This document shows positions 1 to 8,696 of a stretch of DNA of 43,019 nt, in pieces. How positions within the stretch are numbered: the first letter of the stretch is position 1; each line of letters begins with the position of its first letter. The position numbers and the translations under genes are program-made. This DNA comes from Gammaproteobacteria bacterium (GTDB lineage Bacteria; Pseudomonadota; Gammaproteobacteria; Steroidobacterales; Steroidobacteraceae), in the NCBI GenBank assembly GCA_009926865.1, contig RFOD01000019.1, positions 1-43,019 of the forward strand. The letters are read 5' to 3'. The notes under the pieces are model-generated. The model ran no database searches and was not told the DNA's origin. It saw nothing but the letters and a program-made list of their open reading frames with translations.

Positions 1-59
1 TCTCTTCACCATGAAGTTGGTCAATCACTTTCACAGGCTCTAGATCACTGTTGTGACAG

Positions 60-1442
60 TCAATCATCGGTACGTCTGTCTGTGATCTTGTCCTGATTCT
101 GTAATAGTTTCGCAATCGTCTTATTCAATGTCTGTATCGTTTCATTGAGCGTATTGATCGTCTTCTTAGCTTCGTCAAGTTCGCTCTTTTCTTTAGCGCG
201 CTTCTTTCGACGCCGTTCTTCTAACCCACTGAATTCCGCGGCACGATCCTCGACCTTGAACTTGCTGTAATGCCGTTCAAGCATCGCTCTGCTTGTACCC
301 ATCTGTATAGCGAGATCATCCCAACTAACGCCCTGTCGCAAACGAGTCGTGGCGTAGGTATGTCGAAGGCTATAAAGCGTCCTGATCTGCCCTTCTTTGT
401 CTGTTAGTAAGTCGTGTTTCGTCAGAAAGACCTTGAATGCCTTGACGAGTCGTTCGTGCGCAGGACGCCGTCCATCTGCTGTCCTAAACACATACGCATC
501 AACTTGATAGAGTTCTTTGTCACTCAAGTCTTTGAGATCGGGAAACCTTTGTTGAATACGCTTGAGTGGTGTAGTGACATTCTTGCCGATATCTCGACAG
601 ATCAAGGTTCTGGCTCGTTTCTTACCTACCACTGAGAACTTCAAGACCGTGATCTTCTCTCGATTGACTGATCGCTCGTCAATCTCTGTCGTGCGCTTGA
701 TCTGATTCCATTTCAGATTGAGCGCCTCCTCACCTGTACGCATACCTGTATTTGCCAAGATCAATGCGTAGTCCCACAACAAGTCACGCAGTTGTCTTGC
801 TACCTTCTTATGCCCTGTCCCTGCGAACTCACGAAGATTACGACTGACTCGTTGGTAGTCAGTGGGATCAAAGTAAGGTCTCGCTCTGGGAGGTCTTCCA
901 CGATTTACAAGTTGTGGGACTTGAAGTGGCAACAAGAAACCACGATCCACAGCTGTCTTGAAGACTCTTCTCAACGCCGCGTTATGAGTGTTGATCGTAC
1001 TGCGATTGGGTTCTCGTTTGAGAAGCTTGGTTCTGTACGCATCAAGCGCAAGCAAAGCTTTGTGATCTATTTGCTGAATCTGATACTTCCCAAGCGCAGG
1101 GATCAGATAGCGATTGATCACTTGCTTGTAGTCACGATTGACGACCTTGCCTACGCCTGCTTGGACCTCAGCATCGAGATGACTGATCGTGAGTTTGGCG
1201 ACATCGACAAAACGTCTGCTGACATCGACCAACCCACTCGATTGCGCTTGCTGTAGTTGTCGTTGACGCTCGAGTGCGACTTTCTTGGCTTGCTCAAAGT
1301 CGCTCGTCCCACACGACATCGCAAACCATTCGTTGGAGGTTCGTCTGATCCTCGCTTGCCAACGAGTGCTTCTTGCTCGCTTGTAGAGGAACAAACCCTC
1401 GTTCAGTTGTCTTTGATTTAGGTCGTTAGTGTGACTGTCCAA
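60..1442 (-). CDS. Tyrosine recombinase (phage/island integrase)
   Basis: Site-specific recombinase of 460 aa that would insert and excise the element joined to the adjacent tRNA-Phe gene. The N-terminal part (about residues 15-60) resembles an arm-binding domain, the SAM-like core-binding domain spans about 80-170, and the catalytic domain about 190-410. Visible catalytic residues are Arg235 in NTGMRTGEE, a basic residue near 274-275, Arg360 in LYSLRH and the nucleophile Tyr392 in RHYSKF. The first position of the HxxR box is Tyr357 and the usual second His/Trp is replaced (MGTS), a pattern common in one branch of element integrases. Residues 410-450 form a heptad-repeat coiled coil. The TTG start has a GAGGTG ribosome site just upstream. 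Base composition is visibly more AT-rich than the neighbours. It reads in the same direction as tRNA-Phe, whose 3' end lies 139 bp upstream. Confidence 0.93.
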   Translation of the reverse strand: MDSHTNDLNQRQLNEGLFLYKRARSTRWQARIRRTSNEWFAMSCGTSDFEQAKKVALERQRQLQQAQSSGLVDVSRRFVDVAKLTISHLDAEVQAGVGKVVNRDYKQVINRYLIPALGKYQIQQIDHKALLALDAYRTKLLKREPNRSTINTHNAALRRVFKTAVDRGFLLPLQVPQLVNRGRPPRARPYFDPTDYQRVSRNLREFAGTGHKKVARQLRDLLWDYALILANTGMRTGEEALNLKWNQIKRTTEIDERSVNREKITVLKFSVVGKKRARTLICRDIGKNVTTPLKRIQQRFPDLKDLSDKELYQVDAYVFRTADGRRPAHERLVKAFKVFLTKHDLLTDKEGQIRTLYSLRHTYATTRLRQGVSWDDLAIQMGTSRAMLERHYSKFKVEDRAAEFSGLEERRRKKRAKEKSELDEAKKTINTLNETIQTLNKTIAKLLQNQDKITDRRTDD

Positions 1443-1581
1443 ACGAGCACCTCGAAAGACAGAAAGTGATGTAACACCGAACCTTGCTGTTCTTACGAGT
1501 GTATAGCCTCAAAACCTTGTGCGACAGAAGTGTCACAGGGATTTTGGGGTGTCGATGAAACCGTGAAATACTATTTAAAAA

Positions 1582-1657
<76 letters not shown>

Positions 1658-1668
1658 ATCTGAATTGA

Positions 1669-1688
1669 CCCTTGGGGACCCCCAAGGG
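1669..1688 (-). repeat. Perfect palindrome in the tRNA-Phe leader
   Basis: Inverted repeat with 9-bp arms CCCTTGGGG and CCCCAAGGG separated by 2 bp. It begins 11 bp before the mature tRNA 5' end and sits about where transcription would start from the predicted promoter, so the 5' leader could fold into a hairpin. Its role is unknown; a processing signal or a protein-binding site are both possible. Confidence 0.6.
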
Positions 1689-1694
1689 ACGGGT

Positions 1695-1724
1695 ATTAGA
1701 CCGCTCCGCCTGTCAGCCCGTCAA
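1695..1724 (-). promoter_or_regulatory. Predicted sigma-70 promoter of tRNA-Phe
   Basis: On the minus strand a TTGACG -35 element (1719-1724) and a TCTAAT -10 element (1695-1700) are separated by 18 bp, about 40 bp before the mature tRNA. Two copies of CCTGTCAG (1709-1716 and 1730-1737), 21 bp apart, flank the -35 element and could be a regulator site. Confidence 0.5.
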
Positions 1725-1764
1725 GCGAACCTGTCAGGCAAGAGCTGCGCTAGAATCACGCTCT

Positions 1765-1890
1765 ATGTCTGACAAACACTCCATGACTGCTTTTGAATTC
1801 GCTGTGCTGCTCGTCGTGCTGGCAGGGGCTGTGATTGCGATTGCTGCGCTTTTTGGCGCAGAAATCGCGGGGCTCTTCGGCGGCGCTTAA
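1765..1890 (+). CDS. Small hydrophobic protein (41 aa), hypothetical
   Basis: Short ORF encoding a protein with a charged N-terminus (MSDKHS) and one long hydrophobic helix of about residues 10-35, ending in LFGGA. A single inner-membrane span is the only visible property and I do not recognise a family. There is no ribosome site; a TAGAAT -10-like hexamer (1751-1756) only 8 bp before the ATG would give a leaderless transcript. Its stop codon overlaps the yggX stop on the other strand, with TAA at 1888-1890 here and at 1887-1889 there. An internal ATG at 1783 is an alternative start. The coherent hydrophobic segment and tight convergent packing argue for a real gene, but evidence is weak. Confidence 0.35.
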   Translation: MSDKHSMTAFEFAVLLVVLAGAVIAIAALFGAEIAGLFGGA

Positions 1891-2168
1891 CTCGGGGGCA
1901 CGTAGCCTTCGGGGCGGCTTGCGCCCTCGCCGAATAGGAATTTCTGCATTTCGGCTTCGAGAAACTGACGGGCTTTGGGCTCGATGGGGACCAAACGGTA
2001 CTCATTGATCAGCATGGTTTGATGCGCAACCCAGCGTTGCCACCCCTCTTGCGACACCTCGCGCCAGATCCGCACGCCGAGCTCCCCTGGGTAGACGGGG
2101 CGCACAAGGCCTGGGGCCTCACGCTTTAGCACCGCACATTGCACCGTCCGTGTCGATCCTTCAGTCAT
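1887..2168 (-). CDS. yggX: Probable Fe(II)-trafficking protein YggX
   Basis: Small cytoplasmic protein (93 aa) of the YggX family, which is linked to iron handling and protection of Fe-S proteins from oxidative damage. Family hallmarks are the N-terminal VQCAVLKRE with its conserved cysteine, then YPGELG, the QTMLINE motif in the middle and the C-terminal EGYVPP. The ATG at 2168 is chosen over an upstream TTG at 2174 because GAGGG lies 8 bp before it. It follows mutY by 15 bp on the same strand, an arrangement conserved in E. coli. It could help keep the MutY iron-sulfur cluster intact, but that is inference. Confidence 0.95.
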   Translation of the reverse strand: MTEGSTRTVQCAVLKREAPGLVRPVYPGELGVRIWREVSQEGWQRWVAHQTMLINEYRLVPIEPKARQFLEAEMQKFLFGEGASRPEGYVPPS

Positions 2169-2183
2169 TCGCAATCCCTCTTT

Positions 2184-3296
2184 TCATCTCTCATTGTCGC
2201 TATCGAACAAGTCCTGAGGGGACAGCCTAGCACTCAGCAATTGCTTGATGGGTGCAGGGAGTCCGATTTCCACTTCATTCAGCCGATACCAAAGACTACG
2301 ATCACCCTCGAGCACCGCGTTCGCGCGCTCGCTGACGGTGATCGCAAGCGGTTCGATCCGCAAATCAAAATGCGTGAACACATGATCAATGGCGGCGAGT
2401 GCGAGGGGCTCCGACTGCGCTTCAAAATGATTCGCAAGATACATCAGCGCCGCGTCTTTAGAGTCAAACTCAGGCAGACACCATAAGCCACCCCAGATCC
2501 CTCTTTCGGGTCGGCGCTCAAGGAACACCTCGCCGCTTGAGCGCGTGAGTAACAGCATCCAGCATTTCTTTGACACTCGCGGCTTTTGGCTACGCGGCTT
2601 TTTGGGCGCCGGTAAGCTCTGCGTACGGCCATGGCGATACGCGAGACACTCATTCTGCAAGGGACAGAGCACGCAGGCAGGCTTACTGCGCGTGCAGATT
2701 GTCGCCCCGAGATCCATGATGGCCTGTGTGTAGGTCGCGACGCCCACGGCAGGCGTCTCTGCTTCGGCCAATTGCCATAATCTTTGCTCAATCGCGCGCT
2801 CAGCAGGATTACCATCGATCTCAAAGAATCGACATAAGACGCGCTTCACATTGCCATCCAAAATCGCATGACGTTGATTAAGCGCCAGCGCCAAAATGGC
2901 CCCTGCGGTTGAGCGTCCGATTCCGGGCAAGGCGGCGACCGCCTCAAAGTCTTCGGGGAACCGCCCCCCGTGCTGCGCCATGACCGTCTGGGCGGCCTTG
3001 TGCAGGTTACGCGCGCGGGCGTAATACCCAAGCCCCGTCCAAAGATGGAGTACCTCATCAAGCGGCGCGGCTGCGAGCTTTTCAATCGTCGGAAAGCGCG
3101 CCATGAAACGTTCGTAATAAGGGATCACCGTGGCCACTTGCGTCTGCTGCAACATGATTTCAGAGACCCAGACGCGATACGGGCTGCGCGTAGACTGCCA
3201 CGGTAAATCGTGCCGGCCTGCGCGTGCATGCCAGGCGATCAGCGGGCGCGCAATCATCGCTGTCTGTCCTGACTCCGGAGGCAAAACGCTGCTCAT
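2184..3296 (-). CDS. mutY: A/G-specific adenine DNA glycosylase MutY
   Basis: Base-excision repair enzyme (370 aa) that removes adenine mispaired with 8-oxoguanine. The HhH-GPD domain occupies about residues 20-230. The catalytic Glu46 lies in EIMLQQTQV, the helix-hairpin-helix is [10 protein letters not shown] (123-132) and the catalytic Asp147 is in ILDGNVKRV. The [4Fe-4S] ligands are Cys201, Cys208, Cys211 and Cys217 with C-x6-C-x2-C-x5-C spacing. Residues 245-360 form the NUDIX-like domain that reads 8-oxoG. Length is typical of the family. It is followed by yggX. With mutM at 21.8 kb it supplies two of the three arms of the GO system; mutT is not in the window. Confidence 0.97.
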   Translation of the reverse strand: MSSVLPPESGQTAMIARPLIAWHARAGRHDLPWQSTRSPYRVWVSEIMLQQTQVATVIPYYERFMARFPTIEKLAAAPLDEVLHLWTGLGYYARARNLHKAAQTVMAQHGGRFPEDFEAVAALPGIGRSTAGAILALALNQRHAILDGNVKRVLCRFFEIDGNPAERAIEQRLWQLAEAETPAVGVATYTQAIMDLGATICTRSKPACVLCPLQNECLAYRHGRTQSLPAPKKPRSQKPRVSKKCWMLLLTRSSGEVFLERRPERGIWGGLWCLPEFDSKDAALMYLANHFEAQSEPLALAAIDHVFTHFDLRIEPLAITVSERANAVLEGDRSLWYRLNEVEIGLPAPIKQLLSARLSPQDLFDSDNER

Positions 3297-3434
3297 GCGG
3301 GGATTCTATCGAACCTCAAGGAATCGCGGCCGAGGGCCTGCAGTCGACCGTTGTGTGGCGGCGCGTCCGGTCACGCTCGGGGGATTTGGCTAGGCTTTGC
3401 TAGGCTTGCCCTGGGCTTTAACGGGGGTTTAATC

Positions 3435-4124
3435 GTGGAAGACTTGAGTCTTTGGCATGGGCTGGTCAAGTACCTGCACATCCTGCTGTTTGTGTATTGG
3501 CTGGGCGGTGATGCCGGCGTATTTTACTCCAGCAAATTTGTCACCAATCCGAATCTGTCGCGCGACGCCCGACTGACCGCCTTCAAAATATTTATCAATC
3601 TCGACATGCTGCCGCGCTATTGCTTAGCGCTGATGCTCACGGTGGGCGGCGTCCTCGCTGAATTTATCGGCTACGAGCATCCCTTGTGGCAGACGATCGC
3701 GATTGTGGCCTTGGGGCCGATCTGGGTCTGGGTCGTTCACACGATTCATGCGCGTGAGGGCAGTGACTTTGCCAAACAACTCGCGGATCTCGATCGCAAG
3801 TTTCGGGTGTTCATGATCATCGCGCTCATCGCCTCCGTGGGCTATCACTGGGTCACGGGGCCCTTGCAGCCCTACCCCTGGCTCGCCGCCAAACTTTTGA
3901 TCTTTGCTTTCTTGATTTTCTGCGGCTTCATGATTCGGCTGAAACTACCGCCCTTCATCGAAGGCTTCCGTACGCTCGCCTCGACCGGGCCAACGCCGGA
4001 AAGCGATCAAAAAATGATCGATGGGATGGCAGCCTGTCGCCCGTATGTACTTTTGATCTGGGCGGGTGTGGCGATCTCAGCATTGATCGGGGTACTCAAG
4101 CCCGGGCAGAGCCCGCTCGGTTAA
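3435..4124 (+). CDS. Six-TM membrane protein, CopD/DUF2269-like
   Basis: Integral membrane protein of 229 aa if translation begins at the GTG at 3435, which has a GGGGG ribosome site 8 bp before it. Hydrophobic segments lie near residues 11-31, 62-80, 86-104, 124-142, 150-168 and 203-221. The start KYLHILLFVYWLGG resembles the first helix of CopD-type copper-resistance and DUF2269 proteins, in which such histidines may bind metal or haem; that family assignment is tentative. It ends 15 bp before the export adaptor gene and could be cotranscribed with it. It is divergent from mutY. Its biochemical function is unknown. Confidence 0.8.
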   Translation: MEDLSLWHGLVKYLHILLFVYWLGGDAGVFYSSKFVTNPNLSRDARLTAFKIFINLDMLPRYCLALMLTVGGVLAEFIGYEHPLWQTIAIVALGPIWVWVVHTIHAREGSDFAKQLADLDRKFRVFMIIALIASVGYHWVTGPLQPYPWLAAKLLIFAFLIFCGFMIRLKLPPFIEGFRTLASTGPTPESDQKMIDGMAACRPYVLLIWAGVAISALIGVLKPGQSPLG

Positions 4125-4139
4125 GAGGCCTAACCGCTC

Positions 4140-5159
4140 ATGCGTAACTGGCGTCGATGGGCGGTACTCTTAGTGATTCTCGGGGCTGCGGGCTACGCCT
4201 TTTGGCTACGGCTCCAGCCCCTTGAGCTCGCAGTCGCCACGGCAACCCGGGGCCCTGCGATCGATGCCGTGTACGCGACGGGCATCGTCGAGCCCTCGCT
4301 CGAAGTACGTATCGCGCCGCGTGTGGCCGGTCGACTTCGCGCGCTTCTCGTCGATGAAGGGGCAGAGGTCCGTGTTGGCGAGCCACTCGCGCGTCTAGAA
4401 GATGCGGATCTACGCGCAGCCACAGCGGAACTCGAATCGCGCGCCGCTTACGCGAAAAGCCAGTTCGAACGACTGAGTGAACTACGCCAATCGGGTCTCA
4501 TCTCGCTCGATGCGTTAGAGCGGGCGCGGGCAGACCTTGAAGCGGCCCAAGCTGCGCTTTCGCGCAGTCGCGAGCAGCTTGCCTTCATGACGCTACGTGC
4601 GCCCATGGCGGGCGTGGTCATTCGTCGCGATGGTGAGATCGGCGATCTGATACCCGTCAATCAGGTGCTCTTTTATTTGGCGAGTCTTGATCCCCCGCGC
4701 ATCAACGCCGACGTGGATGAGGAAGACCTCCCGCGCCTGCAAGTGGGGCAACGCGCACTCATTCGCGCCGATGCGTTTCCTGGTGAACTCTTTGAAGGCG
4801 AGGTCGCGGAGATCACGCCGCGAGGCGATCCGATCTCGCGCTCCTATCGGGTACGCATCAGCTTGAGCGCGGACACCCCGCTCGTGATTGGGATGACCGC
4901 GGACGTCAATATCATCATCGCGGAGCGTAACGAGGTGCTGTTGATTCCGACCTCTGCCTTGCAAGTCGATGGCACGGATAATTTTGTGTGGCTGCTCGAG
5001 GGCGAGCGTGTGGTTCGACGCGCGGTGAGCGTCGGTGTTCGCTCACCTGAACGAGTAGAAATCATGGAGGGGCTCCGTGATACCGATGTGTTTGCCATCC
5101 GTCCGCCCGACGATCTCAACGAGTCGGTGACGGTGCGCGCAACGGTCGCGAGCCCTTAA
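4140..5159 (+). CDS. Periplasmic adaptor of an ABC export system (HlyD/MacA-like)
   Basis: Membrane-fusion protein of 339 aa that would connect the inner-membrane ABC pump encoded next to it with an outer-membrane channel. A single N-terminal membrane anchor covers about residues 8-24. Two lipoyl half-motifs (about 52-86 and 153-185) bracket an alpha-helical hairpin rich in Ala, Glu and Arg (about 87-150). A beta-barrel domain then follows, with the typical GMTADVNI stretch near 250-257. The permease and ATPase genes follow at once, in the adaptor-permease-ATPase order also seen in cyanobacterial DevBCA. No outer-membrane factor gene is in the window, so a shared TolC elsewhere is presumed. 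Substrate unknown. Confidence 0.9.
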   Translation: MRNWRRWAVLLVILGAAGYAFWLRLQPLELAVATATRGPAIDAVYATGIVEPSLEVRIAPRVAGRLRALLVDEGAEVRVGEPLARLEDADLRAATAELESRAAYAKSQFERLSELRQSGLISLDALERARADLEAAQAALSRSREQLAFMTLRAPMAGVVIRRDGEIGDLIPVNQVLFYLASLDPPRINADVDEEDLPRLQVGQRALIRADAFPGELFEGEVAEITPRGDPISRSYRVRISLSADTPLVIGMTADVNIIIAERNEVLLIPTSALQVDGTDNFVWLLEGERVVRRAVSVGVRSPERVEIMEGLRDTDVFAIRPPDDLNESVTVRATVASP

Positions 5160-5174
5160 GCGACTCGAGCGCCC

Positions 5175-6431
5175 GTGCGACTCGCACTCGATATTGCGCT
5201 CTCTCATCTCGGCGGACGGCGTCGACAAACGCTCGTCTCCTTGCTCGGCGTGATGCTGGGGGTCGGGTTTTTTCTCGCGGTCTCAGCGCTCATGCGCGGC
5301 TCTGAAGCGGACATCATCAAGCGTCTCGTCGATAGCGCGCCGCACATCACTATTCGCGATGAATTTCGCATGGTCGCGGCGCAGCCTGCCGAATTAGCCT
5401 ACCCGAGTGGCGCGGTCGCGATTAGCAGCCTCAAACCTCGTAATGAGCCTCGCGGTATTCGCCAATACCGGCGTCATCTCGCCTCGATTGATGCGCTTGC
5501 CGACGATGTCGGTGGCTTGCAAGCCGCGCCCATTCTGATCGGCCAGGCAATCTTCAGCTTCGCCGGTCGCAATGAAGCCGTCACGCTCTCGGGCGTGGTC
5601 CCCTCACGCATGATGAATGTGAGTGCGGTCGAGGAAGATATCATTGACGGTAGTCTTGCCGATCTCGATGCCGACTCCAATGGCATTATTATCGGTCTTG
5701 CACTCGCCAAAAAATTAAGCCTTGAGCGCGGCGAAAATGTCACGGTGGTGTCCCCCACCGGCAATATCCGCGCGATGAAAATCGTCGCGCTATTTTCGAC
5801 AGGCAATGTGTCTTACGACGAATCCCAAACTTTTGCCAATCTAACGCGAGTACAGGCACTACTCAATCGACCTAATACCGCCAACAGTATTATCGTCAAA
5901 TTGAATGACGCCTCTCAGGCTCGCGATGTCGCTGCAGACGTCGAGCGCACCATTGGTTATAAGTCAGTCTCTTGGCAGGAAGCGAGCAAAGATTTGCTCG
6001 ATACACTCATCGTCCGAAACGTCATCATGTACACCGTGGTAGGAGCGATCTTGCTAGTCGCCTGCTTTGGTATCTACAACATCATCTCAACCGTCGTACT
6101 TGAAAAAACCCGCGATATCGCGATCTTGAAATCGATGGGGTTTCATGCTGACGACATTCGGCAAATCTTTGTCATTGAAGGCGCCATCATCGGCGTGGCG
6201 GGGAGTCTCCTCGGAATCGCGATGGGCGCCGCAATGACCTATGCACTCGGGCAAGTCGAGATTCAGCCACCCGGATCCACCGAGGCCATCAACTTGCCGG
6301 TTTATTGGGGTGTAGATCAGTTTTTATTGGCGGCGAGTTTTGCGATCGGCTCTGCCGTGATGGCTGCTTGGCTCCCCGCCCGCAAAGGCAGTCGCGTGGA
6401 GCCCGTCGACATCCTGCGCGGGGCCGTGTAA
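5175..6431 (+). CDS. ABC exporter permease (MacB/FtsX superfamily)
   Basis: Inner-membrane subunit of 418 aa, starting at GTG 5175, 15 bp after the adaptor gene. Topology is that of MacB/LolC-type permeases: one N-terminal span (about residues 20-42), a large periplasmic MacB-like domain (about 45-270), then three C-terminal spans near 278-300, 325-352 and 375-398 that form the FtsX-type core. The coupling segment EKTRDIAILKSMG lies after the second span, as in the family. It lacks a fused ATPase; the separate downstream gene supplies it. Together with its neighbours it makes a three-gene mechanotransmission exporter. Lipoprotein, glycolipid or toxic small-molecule export are all possible. 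Confidence 0.93.
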   Translation: MRLALDIALSHLGGRRRQTLVSLLGVMLGVGFFLAVSALMRGSEADIIKRLVDSAPHITIRDEFRMVAAQPAELAYPSGAVAISSLKPRNEPRGIRQYRRHLASIDALADDVGGLQAAPILIGQAIFSFAGRNEAVTLSGVVPSRMMNVSAVEEDIIDGSLADLDADSNGIIIGLALAKKLSLERGENVTVVSPTGNIRAMKIVALFSTGNVSYDESQTFANLTRVQALLNRPNTANSIIVKLNDASQARDVAADVERTIGYKSVSWQEASKDLLDTLIVRNVIMYTVVGAILLVACFGIYNIISTVVLEKTRDIAILKSMGFHADDIRQIFVIEGAIIGVAGSLLGIAMGAAMTYALGQVEIQPPGSTEAINLPVYWGVDQFLLAASFAIGSAVMAAWLPARKGSRVEPVDILRGAV

Positions 6432-6434
6432 TCG

Positions 6435-7124
6435 ATGAGCATCCTGCGCGCTGAACACATCACCCGTCGCTTAACGGGCGAAATCGACGTCACGCTCGTC
6501 GAAGATGCCAGCGTCAGTATCGAACAAGGTGAGTTTGTGGTGATCAGGGGACCTTCGGGATCGGGTAAGTCGTCGCTGCTCTATCTGCTCGGTTTACTGG
6601 ATCAGCCCACCTCGGGGCGACTTTTGCTGGAAGGCGAAGACACCAGTCTCTTCAATGAAGATCAGCGTGCCGATCGACGATTACGAAAACTCGGCTTTGT
6701 ATTTCAGTTTCACTTTTTGCTGGTCGAGTTCTCAGCGCTTGAGAACGTCATGATGCCGATGCGTCGGCTCGGGGCCTTGAGCGCGAGCGATCAAAGAAAG
6801 CGTGCAGCGGATATCCTCTCTCGATTGGATCTCGCCGATCATATGCATAAGCGACCCTCACAGCTCTCCGGCGGTCAGCGTCAGCGCGTGGCGATTGCGA
6901 GAGCACTTGCCAATGATCCACGCATTATTCTTGCAGATGAGCCAACTGGCGCGCTCGACACGAAATCGAGTGAGAACGTGCGTGATATCTTGCGGCGACT
7001 CGCGAGCGAGGAGGGTCGAAGCATCATTGCCGTGACCCATGACTTACATTTTGCTGAAGCCGCCGACCGTCAAATTGAAATCGTGGATGGCCGCATCGTC
7101 AGCGGCGGCGGCGCCATCAACTAA
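6435..7124 (+). CDS. ABC exporter ATP-binding subunit (LolD/MacB-type)
   Basis: Cytoplasmic ATPase of 229 aa driving the adjacent permease. Walker A is GPSGSGKSS (about residues 39-47), the Q-loop falls near FVFQFHFLL, the signature LSGGQRQR is intact, Walker B is IILADEPTGALD and the H-loop histidine is in AVTHD. It starts 3 bp after the permease stop, so the three genes are one operon. Its stop overlaps that of the convergent quinone reductase gene by two bases. Confidence 0.95.
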   Translation: MSILRAEHITRRLTGEIDVTLVEDASVSIEQGEFVVIRGPSGSGKSSLLYLLGLLDQPTSGRLLLEGEDTSLFNEDQRADRRLRKLGFVFQFHFLLVEFSALENVMMPMRRLGALSASDQRKRAADILSRLDLADHMHKRPSQLSGGQRQRVAIARALANDPRIILADEPTGALDTKSSENVRDILRRLASEEGRSIIAVTHDLHFAEAADRQIEIVDGRIVSGGGAIN

Positions 7125-8095
7125 GGCAATAGCACTGTCGAGCCCGTGGTTTTGCGCGCCTCGAGATCGCGATGCGCTTGAGCGGCTTCAGAGAGTGGAT
7201 AGGTTTGGCCGATACGCAATTTCACCTTGCCCGACTTCACGACCGAAAAAAGCTCCCGCGCGGCGGCATCGAGATCTTCGCGTTTCGCGATATAGGCAAA
7301 CAGAGAAGGCCGAGTCAAAAAGAGCGAGCCGCGTTTGGCGAGCTCCATGGGCGACATGACGGGCGGTGGCCCTGAAGCATTCCCGTACGAGACCATCATG
7401 CCAAGGGGCGCCAAACAATCGAGAGAAGCCATGAAGGTCTTAGCACCGACTGAATCATAGACCACGCGCACCCCCGCGCCCTTGGTCAACGCACGCGTAC
7501 GGGCGACGATGTCATCGCGACCTTCAATCAACACATGTTTGCAACCGTTGCGCTTAGCGAGTGCCGCCTTGGCATCGCTACCGACGATACCGATCACTTT
7601 AGCGCCCAACGATTTCGCCCATTGGCACAAAATCAAGCCGACACCGCCCGCGGCTGCGTGCACCAAAATCCAGTCGCCTTTGGCGACTTTGCAGGTACGA
7701 CGCAAAAGATATTGCGCGGTCAGGCCTTTCAACATCATCGAGGCGGCCTGCTCGTCACTGATCGCCCGTGGAAGTTTCACAAGGACTGACGCGGGCACTA
7801 AGCGCTCTTCGCAGTAGCTTCCTGGCTGAGTGTGGACGTACGCGACCCGATCGCCCGGCTTGAATTCTTTGATTCCACGGCCACAAGCGAGCACCACGCC
7901 CGCCGCCTCCCGACCGAGCCCTGCCGGCAAAGGCATGGGGTATAGGCCGGTGCGATCATAGACATCAATGTAATTGAGACCGATGGCGGTGTGTCGTAAT
8001 AACACCTCCCCTGGGCCCGGTCGGCCGGGGTCGCTCTCTTCCCAACGTAACTCTTCCGGGCCACCGACCCGGTGAAGACGAATCGCCTTAGGCAT
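7121..8095 (-). CDS. NADPH:quinone reductase-like zinc-independent MDR protein
   Basis: Soluble medium-chain dehydrogenase/reductase (324 aa) of the QOR branch, expected to reduce quinones or related enones with NADPH. The GroES-like fold (residues 1-125) includes the family segment GLNYIDVYDRTGLYP. The Rossmann domain carries AAAGGVGLILCQWAKSLGA near 147-165. The structural-zinc cysteines of alcohol dehydrogenases are absent, as expected for QOR. An AAGGAG ribosome site lies 6 bp before the ATG. It begins 10 bp after the glnK stop on the same strand, so it is probably read from the nitrogen-responsive glnK promoter. Confidence 0.93.
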   Translation of the reverse strand: MPKAIRLHRVGGPEELRWEESDPGRPGPGEVLLRHTAIGLNYIDVYDRTGLYPMPLPAGLGREAAGVVLACGRGIKEFKPGDRVAYVHTQPGSYCEERLVPASVLVKLPRAISDEQAASMMLKGLTAQYLLRRTCKVAKGDWILVHAAAGGVGLILCQWAKSLGAKVIGIVGSDAKAALAKRNGCKHVLIEGRDDIVARTRALTKGAGVRVVYDSVGAKTFMASLDCLAPLGMMVSYGNASGPPPVMSPMELAKRGSLFLTRPSLFAYIAKREDLDAAARELFSVVKSGKVKLRIGQTYPLSEAAQAHRDLEARKTTGSTVLLP

Positions 8096-8105
8096 GCCGC
8101 TCCTT

Positions 8106-8597
<492 letters not shown>

Positions 8598-8614
8598 TCA
8601 AGCGGGCGCCCTCA

Positions 8615-8631
8615 TGCACCAAGATAGCGCA
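8615..8631 (-). promoter_or_regulatory. Candidate NtrC enhancer site for glnK
   Basis: The half-site TGCACC (8615-8620), a 5-bp gap and AGCGCA (8626-8631) approximate the NtrC dyad TGCACC-N5-GGTGCA (10 of 12 positions). It lies about 110-125 bp upstream of the predicted glnK start, a normal distance for NtrC. A further GGTGCG half-site is seen at 8658-8663. Confidence 0.5.
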
Positions 8632-8696
8632 CAGCGGTCTCAGACTCGCTCGGCGGTGGTGCGCAGCGGTTGAGAGCCGTATCCTCGTCACCTGAC

